Shown one piece after another: positions 52,714 through 61,975 of a stretch of DNA of 64,000 bases. The notes below the pieces were generated by a model. The model was not told where the DNA came from. It was given only the letters and a program-made list of their open reading frames with translations, and searched no databases. The translations under genes and the position numbers were made by a program. The DNA is from Maritalea sp049801075 (GTDB lineage: Bacteria > Pseudomonadota > Alphaproteobacteria > Rhizobiales > Devosiaceae), in NCBI RefSeq assembly GCF_049801075.1, contig NZ_JBNAGG010000002.1, positions 248,001-312,000 on the forward strand, written 5' to 3'. The stretch's first letter is position 1. Each line of letters starts with the position of its first letter.

Positions 52714-52943
52714 AAAGCTCACATCCTTTTAGTTGCGCTTACACAAAACTTGTTCTGGCCGGGCAAGCCCGACCAAACTGGTCTGTTGCAAACGGTCGCT
52801 AAACGAAAAATCGGCCCCTTCATGTGGAGCCGCATTACATAATCATGATTTATAATCGCGACTGGCTTTTGGCAAGTCGCGACCATATTTGGTGTTGCCA
52901 CCCTAATCAGTCAATGGTGGCACAAATCTGGCAAATTGCCAAA

Positions 52944-53153
52944 TTATACAGCAGCTAGCTCACCAGCTGATGATTTGCCTGAACGCTTGTCCTGCAAAAT
53001 CTCGTAAGAGATTTTTTGGCCTTCGTCCAACTGGGCCATACCTGCTTTTTGAACAGCTGAAATGTGTACAAACACATCGTTGCCGCCATCGTCAGGTTGA
53101 ATGAAGCCATAGCCTTTTTGGGTGTTGAACCATTTAACGGTACCTTGAGGCAT
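52944..53153 (-). CDS. Cold-shock domain protein (CspA family)
   Basis: A 69-residue OB-fold RNA chaperone: GTVKWFNTQKGYGFIQPDDG (RNP1) and DVFVHISAVQKAG (RNP2). ATG 53153 starts MPQGTVKWFN. The roughly 200 bp upstream without a gene (53154-53351) could hold the long structured leader usual for csp mRNAs. Confidence 0.93.
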   Translation of the reverse strand: MPQGTVKWFNTQKGYGFIQPDDGGNDVFVHISAVQKAGMAQLDEGQKISYEILQDKRSGKSSAGELAAV

Positions 53154-53351
53154 ATTGTATTCCTTTCGCGAATTTAGTGCCAGTTTCCCCAATGCATCGA
53201 TTGCACCAGGGCTGTAATCGATGTTGGTAGAAACGGTGTTGTTCGCGGAGGTAGCTCCGGCCAGGTCGTTCGGCCAATAGTCGATTTTTGAACGTTAAGA
53301 TTTATTTGTGACATTTTCAAGTCAAAATAGAATGGGTATGCGAATAAAATT

Positions 53352-53816
53352 TTACAAGCTTTCGGATATAATCCTATTCTTAAGTAATGGTGATGATTGA
53401 TTTTTGTTTTTCAAAATATCGCCAAGCGTTTTATCGTTTAGCACATCGAAAAACGCACTTCGGGCGGAAGTAAATAGCCCAGTCAACTCACAATAACCTG
53501 CGAATTCGCAAGCGCAATTCCCTCGATCAAGACATTCGACCAGCGAGAAATTTGGTTCAGAGATGCGGATCAATTCTGCAATTGTTTTTTCGTGCGCGTC
53601 TTCACTTAAGCTGATGCCGCCAGATTTGCCGCGCGAAGTGTGCAAAATTTCGTTTTTCGCCAGATGATGTACGATTTTGGTGAGGTGGTTTCGCTTGATC
53701 CGCAAGATTGCGGCCACTTGCGATATCGTCATCTTATTGGGGGCGACCATGCCCAGCAACATAAGCAGGCGAAGGCTATAATCAGTTTGCGACGTTAGAT
53801 GCACAAATTGTCTCAC
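53352..53816 (-). CDS. nsrR: Rrf2 family regulator, NsrR-like (nitric oxide sensor)
   Basis: About 154 residues: wHTH HLTSQTDYSLRLLMLLGMVAPNKM with recognition helix ISQVAAILRIKRNHLTKIVHHL, and a cluster of cysteines (ECLDRGNCACEFAGYC, about 95-110) for an Fe-S cluster. The operator it flanks matches the NsrR box, and the divergent gene is a globin. The start is uncertain: GTG 53816 and GTG 53804 both give Rrf2-like N-termini and neither has a good ribosome site. Confidence 0.85.
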   Translation of the reverse strand: MRQFVHLTSQTDYSLRLLMLLGMVAPNKMTISQVAAILRIKRNHLTKIVHHLAKNEILHTSRGKSGGISLSEDAHEKTIAELIRISEPNFSLVECLDRGNCACEFAGYCELTGLFTSARSAFFDVLNDKTLGDILKNKNQSSPLLKNRIISESL

Positions 53817-53864
53817 TTTGTCGATTTGGCCAATTTCTAGGTTGCGTTTTTGGCCTGATGTTGT

Positions 53865-53889
53865 AAAGATGCATTTAATATACATCTTT
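53865..53889. promoter_or_regulatory. NsrR-type operator
   Basis: AAAGATGCATTT-A-ATATACATCTTT: two 12-bp arms with 10 pairs matching, centred on 53877. This closely fits the published NsrR pattern of AAGATGCATTT-N-AAATGCATCTT. It ends 16 bp before the globin ATG, where binding would block expression until NO damages the regulator's cluster. Confidence 0.82.
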
Positions 53890-53905
53890 TGAAAAGGCGT
53901 TTCAA

Positions 53906-54343
53906 ATGAGTTTTGCGGAAGTGCACCGGGAAAATTATCGCCGACAGGTGCAGGCTTACGGCATTGATGCGGATTTCGTCTCTGAAATGGTGGATGGATT
54001 TTACACCAAGGTGCGCAATGATTCTGAATTGGGACCGATTTTTGATCAGGTGATTCAAGATCAATGGGGGCCCCACTTGGTGAAGATGAAGCAGTTTTGG
54101 CGCGCAATTGCGCTAAAAACAGGCGAATATCATGGTCGGCCTATGCCGGCACATCTCAAGCTGAAAAACGTTACCAAACAGCACTTCGATATTTGGTTGC
54201 GGTTGTTTGATGAAAATTTGGAAGAAGTGGCACCAAGCCCGGAAGCAAAAGCCTTTTTTCAAGACCGCGCCCGCAACATTGCCCGCAGCTTGATGATGGG
54301 CATGTTTTTTGACCCAGAAGCGGAGTTGGGAGCGAAGTCATGA
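53906..54343 (+). CDS. Group III truncated hemoglobin
   Basis: A 145-residue truncated globin: YGIDADFVSEMVDGFYTKVRND at the start, PIFDQVIQDQWGPHLVKMKQFW, and the proximal-His region (PAHLKLKNVTKQHFDIWLRLF). Group III members are associated with NO or oxidative detoxification. It is the first gene of a three-gene unit (ATGA overlaps) controlled from the NsrR box. Confidence 0.91.
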   Translation: MSFAEVHRENYRRQVQAYGIDADFVSEMVDGFYTKVRNDSELGPIFDQVIQDQWGPHLVKMKQFWRAIALKTGEYHGRPMPAHLKLKNVTKQHFDIWLRLFDENLEEVAPSPEAKAFFQDRARNIARSLMMGMFFDPEAELGAKS

Positions 54344-54564
54344 TGTATGTCGTTTATGCCTTTATGGGGCTTACGGTTTTAATGATGGGCATTTTTATTG
54401 TTGTGGTGTTTTCGGAACGCAAACACTTTGCTGAGCCACAAATTGCGCTAAGCCGCGACCCTGTTGGTCGACAGTTTATTCTGGCTGCAAAAACTGGATT
54501 CTGGTTTTGGAAAGCTATTTTGGTGGTGGTCACACTGCTTTACATTTTTGGAGTATTCGGATGA
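54340..54564 (+). CDS. Small two-helix membrane protein of the globin operon
   Basis: 74 residues: helix 1 VVYAFMGLTVLMMGIFIVVVF, a cytoplasmic or periplasmic loop (SERKHFAEPQIALSRDPVGR), helix 2 FWFWKAILVVVTLLYIFGVFG. It overlaps the globin stop by 4 bp and the next gene's start by 4 bp. No family recognised; expression with the globin implies a role in NO response or respiration. Confidence 0.75.
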   Translation: MMYVVYAFMGLTVLMMGIFIVVVFSERKHFAEPQIALSRDPVGRQFILAAKTGFWFWKAILVVVTLLYIFGVFG

Positions 54565-54689
54565 AAAGCCAATCACTATTTCACCGTTTTCTCCTCTTGG
54601 CTCCATGGCTGTTGCTATGGGGATTTGCGCCCATGCCGCTCTATATTTGGGCATGGATAGCACTGACAGGCGCCCTACAAGGGGCTTAG
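54561..54689 (+). CDS. 42-residue Trp/Leu-rich membrane peptide of the globin operon
   Basis: MKSQSLFHRFLLLAPWLLLWGF, then APMPLYIWAWIALTGALQGA. Its ATG overlaps the preceding stop (ATGA), so it is translated by coupling. Two short hydrophobic segments with a Pro hinge. Too short for family recognition; the exact overlap supports its reality. Confidence 0.6.
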   Translation: MKSQSLFHRFLLLAPWLLLWGFAPMPLYIWAWIALTGALQGA

Positions 54690-54723
54690 CCCCAAGATCT
54701 CACGCCGTTGGTTTTGTGCGCGC

Positions 54724-54759
54724 AAAAAAGTGGGCAGCCTATTGGTCGGGCTGCCCACT
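54724..54759 (-). terminator. Rho-independent terminator of carB
   Basis: An 11-bp stem AGTGGGCAGCC (54729-54739) / GGCTGCCCACT (54749-54759), 9-nt loop, then six T on the minus strand. Lies 25 bp past the carB stop; it may also stop the convergent globin operon. Confidence 0.87.
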
Positions 54760-54784
54760 CACATTTTCGGTGCAGTTAAACGCG

Positions 54785-57700
54785 TTAAGCTGCAAAAAAG
54801 TCCTGCACGGAAGTGACCTTCACATTGTCAGTTGAATAGGCGACGATGCCTTCAACCGCTGCAATCGCCCCTGCAATTGTTGTGTAATAGGGGATCTTAT
54901 TGAGTAGGGCTGTCCGGCGCAGATCTCGGCTGTCACGCAATGCCTGTGCGCCCTCTGTCGTGTTGATCACCAATTGCACTTCACCATTTTTCATGGCGTC
55001 GACAATATGCGGACGGCCTTCAAGCACCTTGTTGACCTTTTCACAGCCAATGCCGTTTTCGGTGAGGAACCGCTTGGTGCCGCTGGTGGCGATGACTTTA
55101 AAGCCAACTTCTTCAAGCTTTTTGATGGAGCTAAGAATTGCTGCTTTGTCTTGATCGCGAACGGAAACGAACACGGTGCCAGACTTGGGCACCTTTGTGC
55201 CGCCGCCGAGCTGGCTTTTCGCGAAGGCGATGGCGTAATCATTGTCCATGCCGATGACTTCACCTGTTGAGCGCATTTCTGGGCCCAACACTGTGTCCAC
55301 ACCCGGGAAGCGTGCAAATGGGAATACCGCTTCTTTTACAGCGATATGCTTGAGCTTGCGCTCTGTCAGGTTGAAGCTGGCGAGGCTTTCGCCAGCCATG
55401 ATGCGTGACGCGATGGCTGCAACAGGATAGCCGATCACTTTCGCCACAAAAGGCACCGTGCGCGAGGCGCGTGGGTTTACTTCCAACACATAAAGCTGGC
55501 CGTCTTTGAGGGCGTATTGCACGTTCATCAAGCCACCCACGCCAAGCGCCAGTGCCAGATCTTTGGTTTGGCGTTTGATTTCGGCAATGGTTTTCTCGTC
55601 CAGCGAGCGCGGCGGCAAGGTGCAAGCACTGTCGCCAGAGTGAACGCCAGCTTCTTCAATATGCTCCATGATGCCTGCAACAAACACATCTTTGCCGTCG
55701 CAAAGCGCATCCACATCAATTTCGATGGCGCCGCCCAAATAGCTATCAAACAACAAGGGGCCTTCTGCCAACACAGAGTTGATTTGGCCGGTTTTGTCGT
55801 TTGGATATTTTTGGCGAATATGCGGGGGCACCAACTCAGTTAGGGTGCCTTGCACATAATCTTCAAATTCATCTGAATTGTGCGCAATGACCATGGCCCG
55901 GCCACCCAACACGTTGGATGGGCGAATAACCAGCGGATAAGAAATGTTTTCCGCCACGATCCGCGCTTGCTCCAGCGAGTGGGCAATGCCGTTTGAAGGT
56001 TGGGTCAATTCGAGGTCATTCAATAGTTTTTTGAACTGGTCCCGATCTTCCGCCAAATCAATCATTTCAGGCTGAGTGCCAAGAATTGGGAAGCCTGCGC
56101 GTTTAATGTCGTTCGCGAGGCCCAGCGGCGTTTGGCCACCAAATTGAACGATCACGCCAGCCAAAGTGCCTTTAGATTGTTCAGTGCGGAGAATTTCCAG
56201 CACATCTTCTTTGGTCAGCGGCTCAAAGTAGAGGCGGTCAGATGTGTCATAGTCGGTGGAAACCGTTTCCGGGTTACAATTGACCATGATGGTTTCGTAG
56301 CCCGCATCCGCACAAGCGAATGAGGCATGACAGCAACAATAGTCAAACTCGATGCCTTGGCCGATCCGGTTTGGGCCACCGCCCAGAATGACGATCTTTT
56401 TGCGGTCGCTTGGCTCGGCTTCGTTCACCAATTCGCCTGCAAAAGGTGTCTCATATGTAGAGTACATATAGGCGGTCGGCGAAGCGAATTCGGCGGCGCA
56501 TGTGTCGATGCGCTTGTAAACCGGGTGGATATCCATTTCGTCGCGGATGGCTTTGATTTCGCGTGGCTTTTTGCCAGATAGGTCTGCCAAGCGCGCATCT
56601 GAGAAGCCCATGCTTTTCAGCTTGCGCATTAAGGTCGCAGATTCGGGCAGCCCGTATGCTTTGACCTTTTCTTCCATCTCAACGATGCCGCGAATTTGCT
56701 CAAGCACCCATGGGTCGATGGCGCAGGCGCGGAAGATAAACTCATCGTCAAAGCCCAAGCGCATGGCTTGTGCCACCACCAAAATACGATCTGGTGTTGG
56801 GGTGCCCAAAGCGGCACGCACGGCGTTTTTGTCGTCGCCAGAGCCTAGGCCTTTAATGTCGATTTCGTTGAAGCCAGATAGGCCAGTTTCCAAAGAGCGC
56901 AATGCTTTTTGGAAGCTTTCTTGGAAGGTGCGGCCAATGGCCATGGCTTCACCCACAGATTTCATGGCTGTGGTGAGGCGACGGTCTGAACCAGGGAATT
57001 TTTCGAATGCGAAGCGTGGAATTTTGGTGACCACATAATCGATGCTTGGTTCGAAGCTGGCCGGGGTTGCGCCGCCTGTAATGTCGTTTTCAAGCTCGTC
57101 CAACGTGTAGCCAACCGCCAAACGTGCGGCGACTTTCGCGATGGGGAAGCCAGTTGCTTTCGATGCCAAAGCAGATGAACGCGACACGCGTGGGTTCATT
57201 TCGATCACGATCAAACGGCCATCGGCAGGGTTCACCGCAAACTGCACATTTGAGCCGCCAGTTTCCACACCAATTTCGCGCAGGACGGCCAATGAGGCGT
57301 CGCGCATGATTTGGTATTCTTTATCTGTCAATGTGAGCGCCGGGGCCACGGTGATGCTATCGCCTGTGTGCACGCCCATTGGGTCGATGTTTTCGATCGA
57401 ACAGATGATGATGCAATTGTCCTTTTTATCGCGGACAACTTCCATCTCATATTCTTTCCAGCCGATGATGCTTTCTTCCACCAACACTTCGTTGGTTGGG
57501 GAGGCGTCAATACCCGCTTCAATGATGGAGAGATATTCTTCGCGGTTATAAGCCACACCGCCGCCTGTGCCGCCCATGGTGAAGGATGGGCGAATAATTG
57601 CTGGCAAGCCAACAAATTCGAGCGCTTCCAACGCTTCTGTGATGTTGTGGGCCAACATAGATTTGGCTGTTTCCAACCCAATTTTATCCATAGCGGCGCG

Positions 57701-58096
57701 GAACAATTCGCGGTCTTCCGCTTTGTCGATGGCTTCAGCCGTCGCGCCGATCATCTCCACATTATATTTTTCTAACACGCCCATTTTGCGCAAAGACAAG
57801 GCGCAGTTCAGTGCAGTTTGGCCACCCATCGTTGGCAGAATCGCATCGGGGCGTTCTTTCTCGATGATTTTGGCCACCACTTCGGGGGTGATTGGCTCCA
57901 TATAGGTGGCATCTGCCATGTCCGGATCGGTCATGATGGTGGCTGGGTTGGAGTTGACCAAAATAATGCGGTATCCCTCCGCCTTTAGGGCCTTACAGGC
58001 CTGTGTGCCTGAATAGTCAAATTCGCAGGCCTGACCAATAATAATGGGTCCGGCACCGACAATAAGAATGGAGGAGATATCTTCACGTTTTGGCAT
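54785..58096 (-). CDS. carB: Carbamoyl phosphate synthetase large subunit
   Basis: Makes carbamoyl phosphate for arginine and pyrimidine synthesis. The 1,103-residue protein has two homologous ATP-grasp halves (starts SSILIVGAGPIIIGQACEFD and KIVILGGGPNRIGQGIEFD), an oligomerisation domain, and a C-terminal MGS-like allosteric domain (GTVFVSVRDQDKA on). ATG 58096 starts MPKREDISS; a 15-codon upstream extension is discarded. The small subunit gene carA is not in this window. Confidence 0.97.
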   Translation of the reverse strand: MPKREDISSILIVGAGPIIIGQACEFDYSGTQACKALKAEGYRIILVNSNPATIMTDPDMADATYMEPITPEVVAKIIEKERPDAILPTMGGQTALNCALSLRKMGVLEKYNVEMIGATAEAIDKAEDRELFRAAMDKIGLETAKSMLAHNITEALEALEFVGLPAIIRPSFTMGGTGGGVAYNREEYLSIIEAGIDASPTNEVLVEESIIGWKEYEMEVVRDKKDNCIIICSIENIDPMGVHTGDSITVAPALTLTDKEYQIMRDASLAVLREIGVETGGSNVQFAVNPADGRLIVIEMNPRVSRSSALASKATGFPIAKVAARLAVGYTLDELENDITGGATPASFEPSIDYVVTKIPRFAFEKFPGSDRRLTTAMKSVGEAMAIGRTFQESFQKALRSLETGLSGFNEIDIKGLGSGDDKNAVRAALGTPTPDRILVVAQAMRLGFDDEFIFRACAIDPWVLEQIRGIVEMEEKVKAYGLPESATLMRKLKSMGFSDARLADLSGKKPREIKAIRDEMDIHPVYKRIDTCAAEFASPTAYMYSTYETPFAGELVNEAEPSDRKKIVILGGGPNRIGQGIEFDYCCCHASFACADAGYETIMVNCNPETVSTDYDTSDRLYFEPLTKEDVLEILRTEQSKGTLAGVIVQFGGQTPLGLANDIKRAGFPILGTQPEMIDLAEDRDQFKKLLNDLELTQPSNGIAHSLEQARIVAENISYPLVIRPSNVLGGRAMVIAHNSDEFEDYVQGTLTELVPPHIRQKYPNDKTGQINSVLAEGPLLFDSYLGGAIEIDVDALCDGKDVFVAGIMEHIEEAGVHSGDSACTLPPRSLDEKTIAEIKRQTKDLALALGVGGLMNVQYALKDGQLYVLEVNPRASRTVPFVAKVIGYPVAAIASRIMAGESLASFNLTERKLKHIAVKEAVFPFARFPGVDTVLGPEMRSTGEVIGMDNDYAIAFAKSQLGGGTKVPKSGTVFVSVRDQDKAAILSSIKKLEEVGFKVIATSGTKRFLTENGIGCEKVNKVLEGRPHIVDAMKNGEVQLVINTTEGAQALRDSRDLRRTALLNKIPYYTTIAGAIAAVEGIVAYSTDNVKVTSVQDFFAA

Positions 58097-58265
58097 AGCA
58101 TCACTCGGCATCATGCAGCGCTTTGGCTTGCAAGGGTCCAAAGCGCCGGGTTGCGATTCATAAATATGTGGCTAAGCGGGCGTTTTAGGCGCAAAATTAC
58201 AAAAGGGAAACCCCTATAGCCGAGAAAAATCTAAATAATTTAACTTTTGACCAGCTTGCCACAAT
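58097..58265. other. carB promoter region
   Basis: 169 bp upstream of carB and downstream of the DMT gene. No ORF or clear regulatory motif recognised. Confidence 0.35.
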
Positions 58266-59177
58266 TTAGCTTGGGCGGGGACCCGCTGTCGGTGGTGGTG
58301 CAATCGGCTTTTTACGCAGGATCATATCCTTTGATGCAATCAAGGCGCCGACGGTGATCAGCACACATGCACCACCGATGGCCCACGAAAATTCGCCCAT
58401 GCCAAAGCCAATCAGGATCAGGGTTGAAAGGAGCGGGGCGAGATAGGCGCCAGCGCCAAGCAATTGAATGTCGCCTTTCTTCATGCCCAAATCCCAGGTG
58501 TAAAACGCGATGCCCAAAGGGCCCACGCCAAGGGCGAGCACAGCAAGCCATTGTCCAAGATCGGCGGGCCAAACGGTTTGCTCCCATAAGAGATGGCAGA
58601 TCAGCGCGAGGAAAGCTGTGGCGGAGCAAAAGCCAGAAACGGCATTTGTGGGCACGTGCGCCACCCGTCGAGACAATACAGAATAGCTCGACCAAGTGAG
58701 CGCGCCGCAAATGCCGATGGCGTAGCCAAAGGCATATTGCGGGTCGACTTCGATGCCACGGCCTTTGGTGACGATAAGCACCGCGCCGCCGAGGCCCAAC
58801 AATGCCCCTAATATATGATGCGGTTTAAGCTTTTCGCCCGGCAACAGCGCAGAAAACAGGACGATTAGCAGGGGCCATAGATAATTGATTAGGCCCGCAT
58901 CTACAGGTGGGGCGTTGCGCAGCGAAGTGAAATAGAAAAAGTGATAGCCAAACAGTCCGCCAATGCCGAGCAGCCACACCAAAGCGGGTTGTTTAAGCTG
59001 TTGGACGGCTTGGGGATGTTTGACCCATCGCACCATGCCCACCAGCGCGCCGATGGCAAAGGCCATGGCTGACAATTGAAAGGGCGGGACTTGTCCGCTG
59101 GCAGCGGTGAACAGGGCCAAAAATGACCAGTTCAAAATGGATGTCGCACCAATCAATGTCGCCTGATTGCGGGTCAT
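58266..59177 (-). CDS. DMT family transporter (EamA repeats)
   Basis: A 303-residue ten-helix transporter. First half: NWSFLALFTAASGQVPPFQL, FTSLRNAPPVDAGLINYLWPLLIVLFSALL; second half: LALGVGPLGIAFYTWDLGMKKGDIQLLGAGAYLAPLLS. The latter is close to the YddG-like aromatic amino acid exporter group. It begins 5 bp after the GST stop, in an apparent GNAT-GST-DMT unit. Confidence 0.9.
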   Translation of the reverse strand: MTRNQATLIGATSILNWSFLALFTAASGQVPPFQLSAMAFAIGALVGMVRWVKHPQAVQQLKQPALVWLLGIGGLFGYHFFYFTSLRNAPPVDAGLINYLWPLLIVLFSALLPGEKLKPHHILGALLGLGGAVLIVTKGRGIEVDPQYAFGYAIGICGALTWSSYSVLSRRVAHVPTNAVSGFCSATAFLALICHLLWEQTVWPADLGQWLAVLALGVGPLGIAFYTWDLGMKKGDIQLLGAGAYLAPLLSTLILIGFGMGEFSWAIGGACVLITVGALIASKDMILRKKPIAPPPTAGPRPS

Positions 59178-59182
59178 CGCGT

Positions 59183-59779
59183 TTACTTCGGCAAGGTGGC
59201 TTGCATGGAGGGGCGTTGATTGAACGCTTCATACCATTCGCGCAGATAAGGATAAGGTGCGAGCCAATCATGTTTGCTGAGGCGAAACTCTAAATAGCCG
59301 ATGGCGCAGCTCAATGCGATTTGCGCGGCAGAGATGTCGCCTTCAATTTTGTCCAGCTCGTTTTGACCTTGGGACAAGGCCCGATCAATGGCGCAGCCCC
59401 AGCGTTGCTGCCATTGCTCTGAATGTTGCTGTTCTGGTTTGCGCAAATCTACCACAATGTTGAGGGCGCTATCCAATAGGCCATCGAACAATGCCTCATG
59501 GCGGCGCATGGCCCAATGGACTTCGCCTTCTTTCGGCATGAGGCGTGGGCCTTCGCCCAATTCATCGAAATAGGCACAGATCACCGGGCTGTCGAACAAG
59601 GTTTTGTTTTCGCCGTAGATCAAGCAGGGAATTTTGCCTAGTGGATTGAGATGATTCAGCTTTTCTGGCTCATCAAGCGGGCTAACATGCACTTCTTCGA
59701 TGCCCATAATCCCTTTTTCAAGCGCTGTGACGCGGCATTTGCGGGCATAGGGTGAAGCGTGGGAGACCAAAAGTTTCAT
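59183..59779 (-). CDS. Glutathione S-transferase family protein
   Basis: 198 residues: thioredoxin-like N-terminal domain (MKLLVSHASPYARKCRVTALE, then GKIPCLIYGENKTLFDSPVICAYFDE with the glutathione-contacting DS pair) and an alpha-helical C-terminal domain. The ATG at 59779 is preferred to a TTG one codon upstream. The substrate is unknown. Confidence 0.89.
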   Translation of the reverse strand: MKLLVSHASPYARKCRVTALEKGIMGIEEVHVSPLDEPEKLNHLNPLGKIPCLIYGENKTLFDSPVICAYFDELGEGPRLMPKEGEVHWAMRRHEALFDGLLDSALNIVVDLRKPEQQHSEQWQQRWGCAIDRALSQGQNELDKIEGDISAAQIALSCAIGYLEFRLSKHDWLAPYPYLREWYEAFNQRPSMQATLPK

Positions 59780-59807
59780 CAACTCAATCCTTTAAAATAA
59801 AGCGCAA

Positions 59808-60272
59808 TCAGAGCGACAATTTAAAACCTTCATGCGAGCGATCAAAGCCCAAGCGTTCATAAAAGCGGTGGGCATCTGGGCGATTTTTTGACGAGGTGAG
59901 CTGCACCATGCCAGCGCCTTTTGATTTGGCGAAGGCGATGGCCCATTCGATCATTTCACCGCCTAAGCCTTTGCCACGATGATCTGCGCGGATGTGCACC
60001 CCTTCCAACTGGGCACGCATGCGACCGCGGCCCGCCAAGCCTTGCAACAAATTGATCTGCATACAGCCCACTTTTTCACCTGCCAATTCTGCGATGAAAA
60101 ACAGATTGTTCGGGTCTTGCTCTATCAGGTCGAATGCGCGCTGATAGTCATCATTCTGGGCGTCCTCTGCATCATCAATATTGGTGCGCCCGGGGGCATT
60201 GCCGCCGATGGAGAGGGCCAAAATTGTTGTAATATCGTCACGAATGGCGGGGCGAATGGATAGCTGCGGCAT
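59808..60272 (-). CDS. GNAT family N-acetyltransferase
   Basis: A 154-residue acetyltransferase with the acetyl-CoA loop VHIRADHRGKGLGGEMIEWA (about 90-110) and the closing motif AHRFYERLGFDRSHEGFKL. It starts the minus-strand unit GNAT-GST-DMT. The acceptor substrate is not predictable. Confidence 0.88.
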   Translation of the reverse strand: MPQLSIRPAIRDDITTILALSIGGNAPGRTNIDDAEDAQNDDYQRAFDLIEQDPNNLFFIAELAGEKVGCMQINLLQGLAGRGRMRAQLEGVHIRADHRGKGLGGEMIEWAIAFAKSKGAGMVQLTSSKNRPDAHRFYERLGFDRSHEGFKLSL

Positions 60273-60382
60273 GGAAAGACCTGAATTGGCTTGTGGGCAG
60301 GGTTGAGTTCAATAAAGTGGTAATCGAAGTTGCGGGCAATCGCAATGGATATGGCCATTTTGCATTGAACAGGAGCGGCGGC

Positions 60383-60838
60383 ATGAAGGTGCAAAAGATT
60401 GAGGCATTTAAAGCTATTTGCGCGGTGAACGAGGCGACCATTTCAACCATTCCGGAAAAAGCGGAACAGGCAAATGCGTTGATCGCGGATGCAGTGGCGC
60501 GGTTTGGACTGCAAGTGGTTGGGCCGACCGTGTTTCAATATACAAATATGTCTCAAGATATGAGCATACCTTTCACCCTGACCATTGCATTGCCGATCGC
60601 CAATGCGGAAGCCTATGAAGGTGATCTGACCATTCATACCTATGAACAGATTTCGGCAGTGACCAGCCATTATACGGGACCGATTAAAGATTTGTCCGCG
60701 AAGGGGTATGACCCGATGATGGGCTATATCAAACAAAATGGCCTCACCATGATCGATGATTGCCGCGAAGTATATCATCGTTGGGACGGACCAGATGCCG
60801 ACACTAACGATATTGAGCTGCAGATTGGTGTGGAGTGA
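60383..60838 (+). CDS. GyrI-like effector-binding domain protein
   Basis: A 151-residue stand-alone SOUL/GyrI-type small-molecule binding protein: MKVQKIEAFKAICAVNEATIS at the start, YEGDLTIHTYEQISAVTSHYTGPIKDL in the second half and EVYHRWDGPDADTNDIELQIGV at the end. ATG 60383 has AGGAGC just upstream; an in-frame start 90 bp earlier is unlikely. Ligand unknown. Confidence 0.8.
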   Translation: MKVQKIEAFKAICAVNEATISTIPEKAEQANALIADAVARFGLQVVGPTVFQYTNMSQDMSIPFTLTIALPIANAEAYEGDLTIHTYEQISAVTSHYTGPIKDLSAKGYDPMMGYIKQNGLTMIDDCREVYHRWDGPDADTNDIELQIGVE

Positions 60839-60980
60839 AATTTATGCCTCAGACTGTCTCAGATTTGAGACTCGGGGGGTGGAAAAGCAGGTTTTGGTGT
60901 AGAGGTGAGAGCAATGGCAGCTTTGCGGATAAAGCTGCCGTTCGCTTTCGAAAAATCTATGACCGCTTTCAGACGAATGG
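60839..60980. other. Intergenic region with a hairpin
   Basis: GGCAGCTTT (60916-60924) / AAAGCTGCC (60931-60939), 6-nt loop, without a T tract. It lies between two convergent genes and is possibly a weak bidirectional terminator. Confidence 0.45.
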
Positions 60981-61661
60981 TTAAATGCGGTCGATTTTTG
61001 ACAGAGTGACACGGTCGTTATTGCGAAATTCAAACACCTCAGTCAGAACAGTCTTGTCGCCCTTTGGAATTCGCACTAGTGGCTTCATGATCCTATCCGC
61101 GAACGGAACCAATGCAGGAAAAAGCTCTACGTCGTCTAGATTTTCATATGTTGTGCCTGCGAGGGGAGGCCATTGATCCAATCCTCTAGCCAAAAGACGA
61201 AATGGTTTCACATTCCGTAACAGTGGGCGGTTTGGGACCTTCACATCTATGAACGCTTGAAACTCGCAGTCAACCGGGAATACTGGCCCACCGTCTTTGT
61301 TGCGACCAGAGCTAATGAGAAGCCCTTTAGTTACCCTATTGCCTTGCCTTGGTGATGAAATTTTCATCTCTCTGAAAGGAGAGCTGTCGGGTAGATTGCT
61401 TTTAAGACTTTTCTGAACAGAAATATCTATGTTGATTACGTGGTTTTCTAGCGGAATAACCCAAACGCCACGCTCCTCATCCCAGACCGGATGATTGACA
61501 TCGCACCCAACAGCTGCTTCGTGTGGGGTAGATGACCCATTGTGGCCACCACTCAGTTCCTCAAGCCGGTACATTTCACCCTTGTATTCAAACTCCATGT
61601 AAGGCTTTTCAAAAAACGCCCCTATGGAGGGGATTTCCTTTACCAATATTTGAAGAGACAT
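60981..61661 (-). CDS. Hypothetical protein, no family recognised
   Basis: A 226-residue soluble protein from ATG 61661 (MSLQILVKEIPSIGAFFEKP). It contains YKGEMYRLEELSGGHNGSS, HPVWDEERGVWVIPLENHVI and a C-terminal VLTEVFEFRNNDRVTLSKI. No signal peptide or membrane segment. The frame stays open 92 codons upstream to 61937, so a longer protein (for example from ATG 61778) cannot be excluded. Codon use looks less typical than that of neighbours, possibly an acquired gene. Function unknown. Confidence 0.6.
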   Translation of the reverse strand: MSLQILVKEIPSIGAFFEKPYMEFEYKGEMYRLEELSGGHNGSSTPHEAAVGCDVNHPVWDEERGVWVIPLENHVINIDISVQKSLKSNLPDSSPFREMKISSPRQGNRVTKGLLISSGRNKDGGPVFPVDCEFQAFIDVKVPNRPLLRNVKPFRLLARGLDQWPPLAGTTYENLDDVELFPALVPFADRIMKPLVRIPKGDKTVLTEVFEFRNNDRVTLSKIDRI

Positions 61662-61975
61662 TTGTGGCCCCCAGATCGAATAGTTACAATTATGGCGCGG
61701 ACGAGCTGAATATAGCCGAATCTCAAATGCATGGAAAGCTTCGCAAGCATCTTGCAAGGCGTATGGCAAAAACGCCATTGATACCCCCCTGATCAAAACG
61801 GTCGTTTTTGGCTCGATCGATCGCTTCACGGAAACCGTTGAAAAATATTGTGCTACAAACCCTTGGCATAACACAGTTTGGTTATACCAAGGATTTGTCC
61901 GCCCTTTAGTGCCAGACATTAATGCGCAACGAAGCAACCGGCACTAAGGGCTCAAAGTAGACATCCGAGTGCTAC
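61662..61975. other. 314-bp region with imperfect inverted repeats
   Basis: Upstream of the hypothetical gene. Contains CCTTGGCATAAC/GTTATACCAAGG (61861-61892, one mismatch) and CCTTTAGTGCC/GGCACTAAGG (around 61903-61949). Possibly regulatory or edge sequences of an acquired segment, or part of a longer coding frame. Confidence 0.4.

Noticed and set aside
53837..54107. N-terminal extension of the NsrR-like frame to 54107
   Set aside because: The extension lies antisense to the globin gene and crosses the NsrR operator; Rrf2 proteins begin at the HLTSQTDYSL segment.
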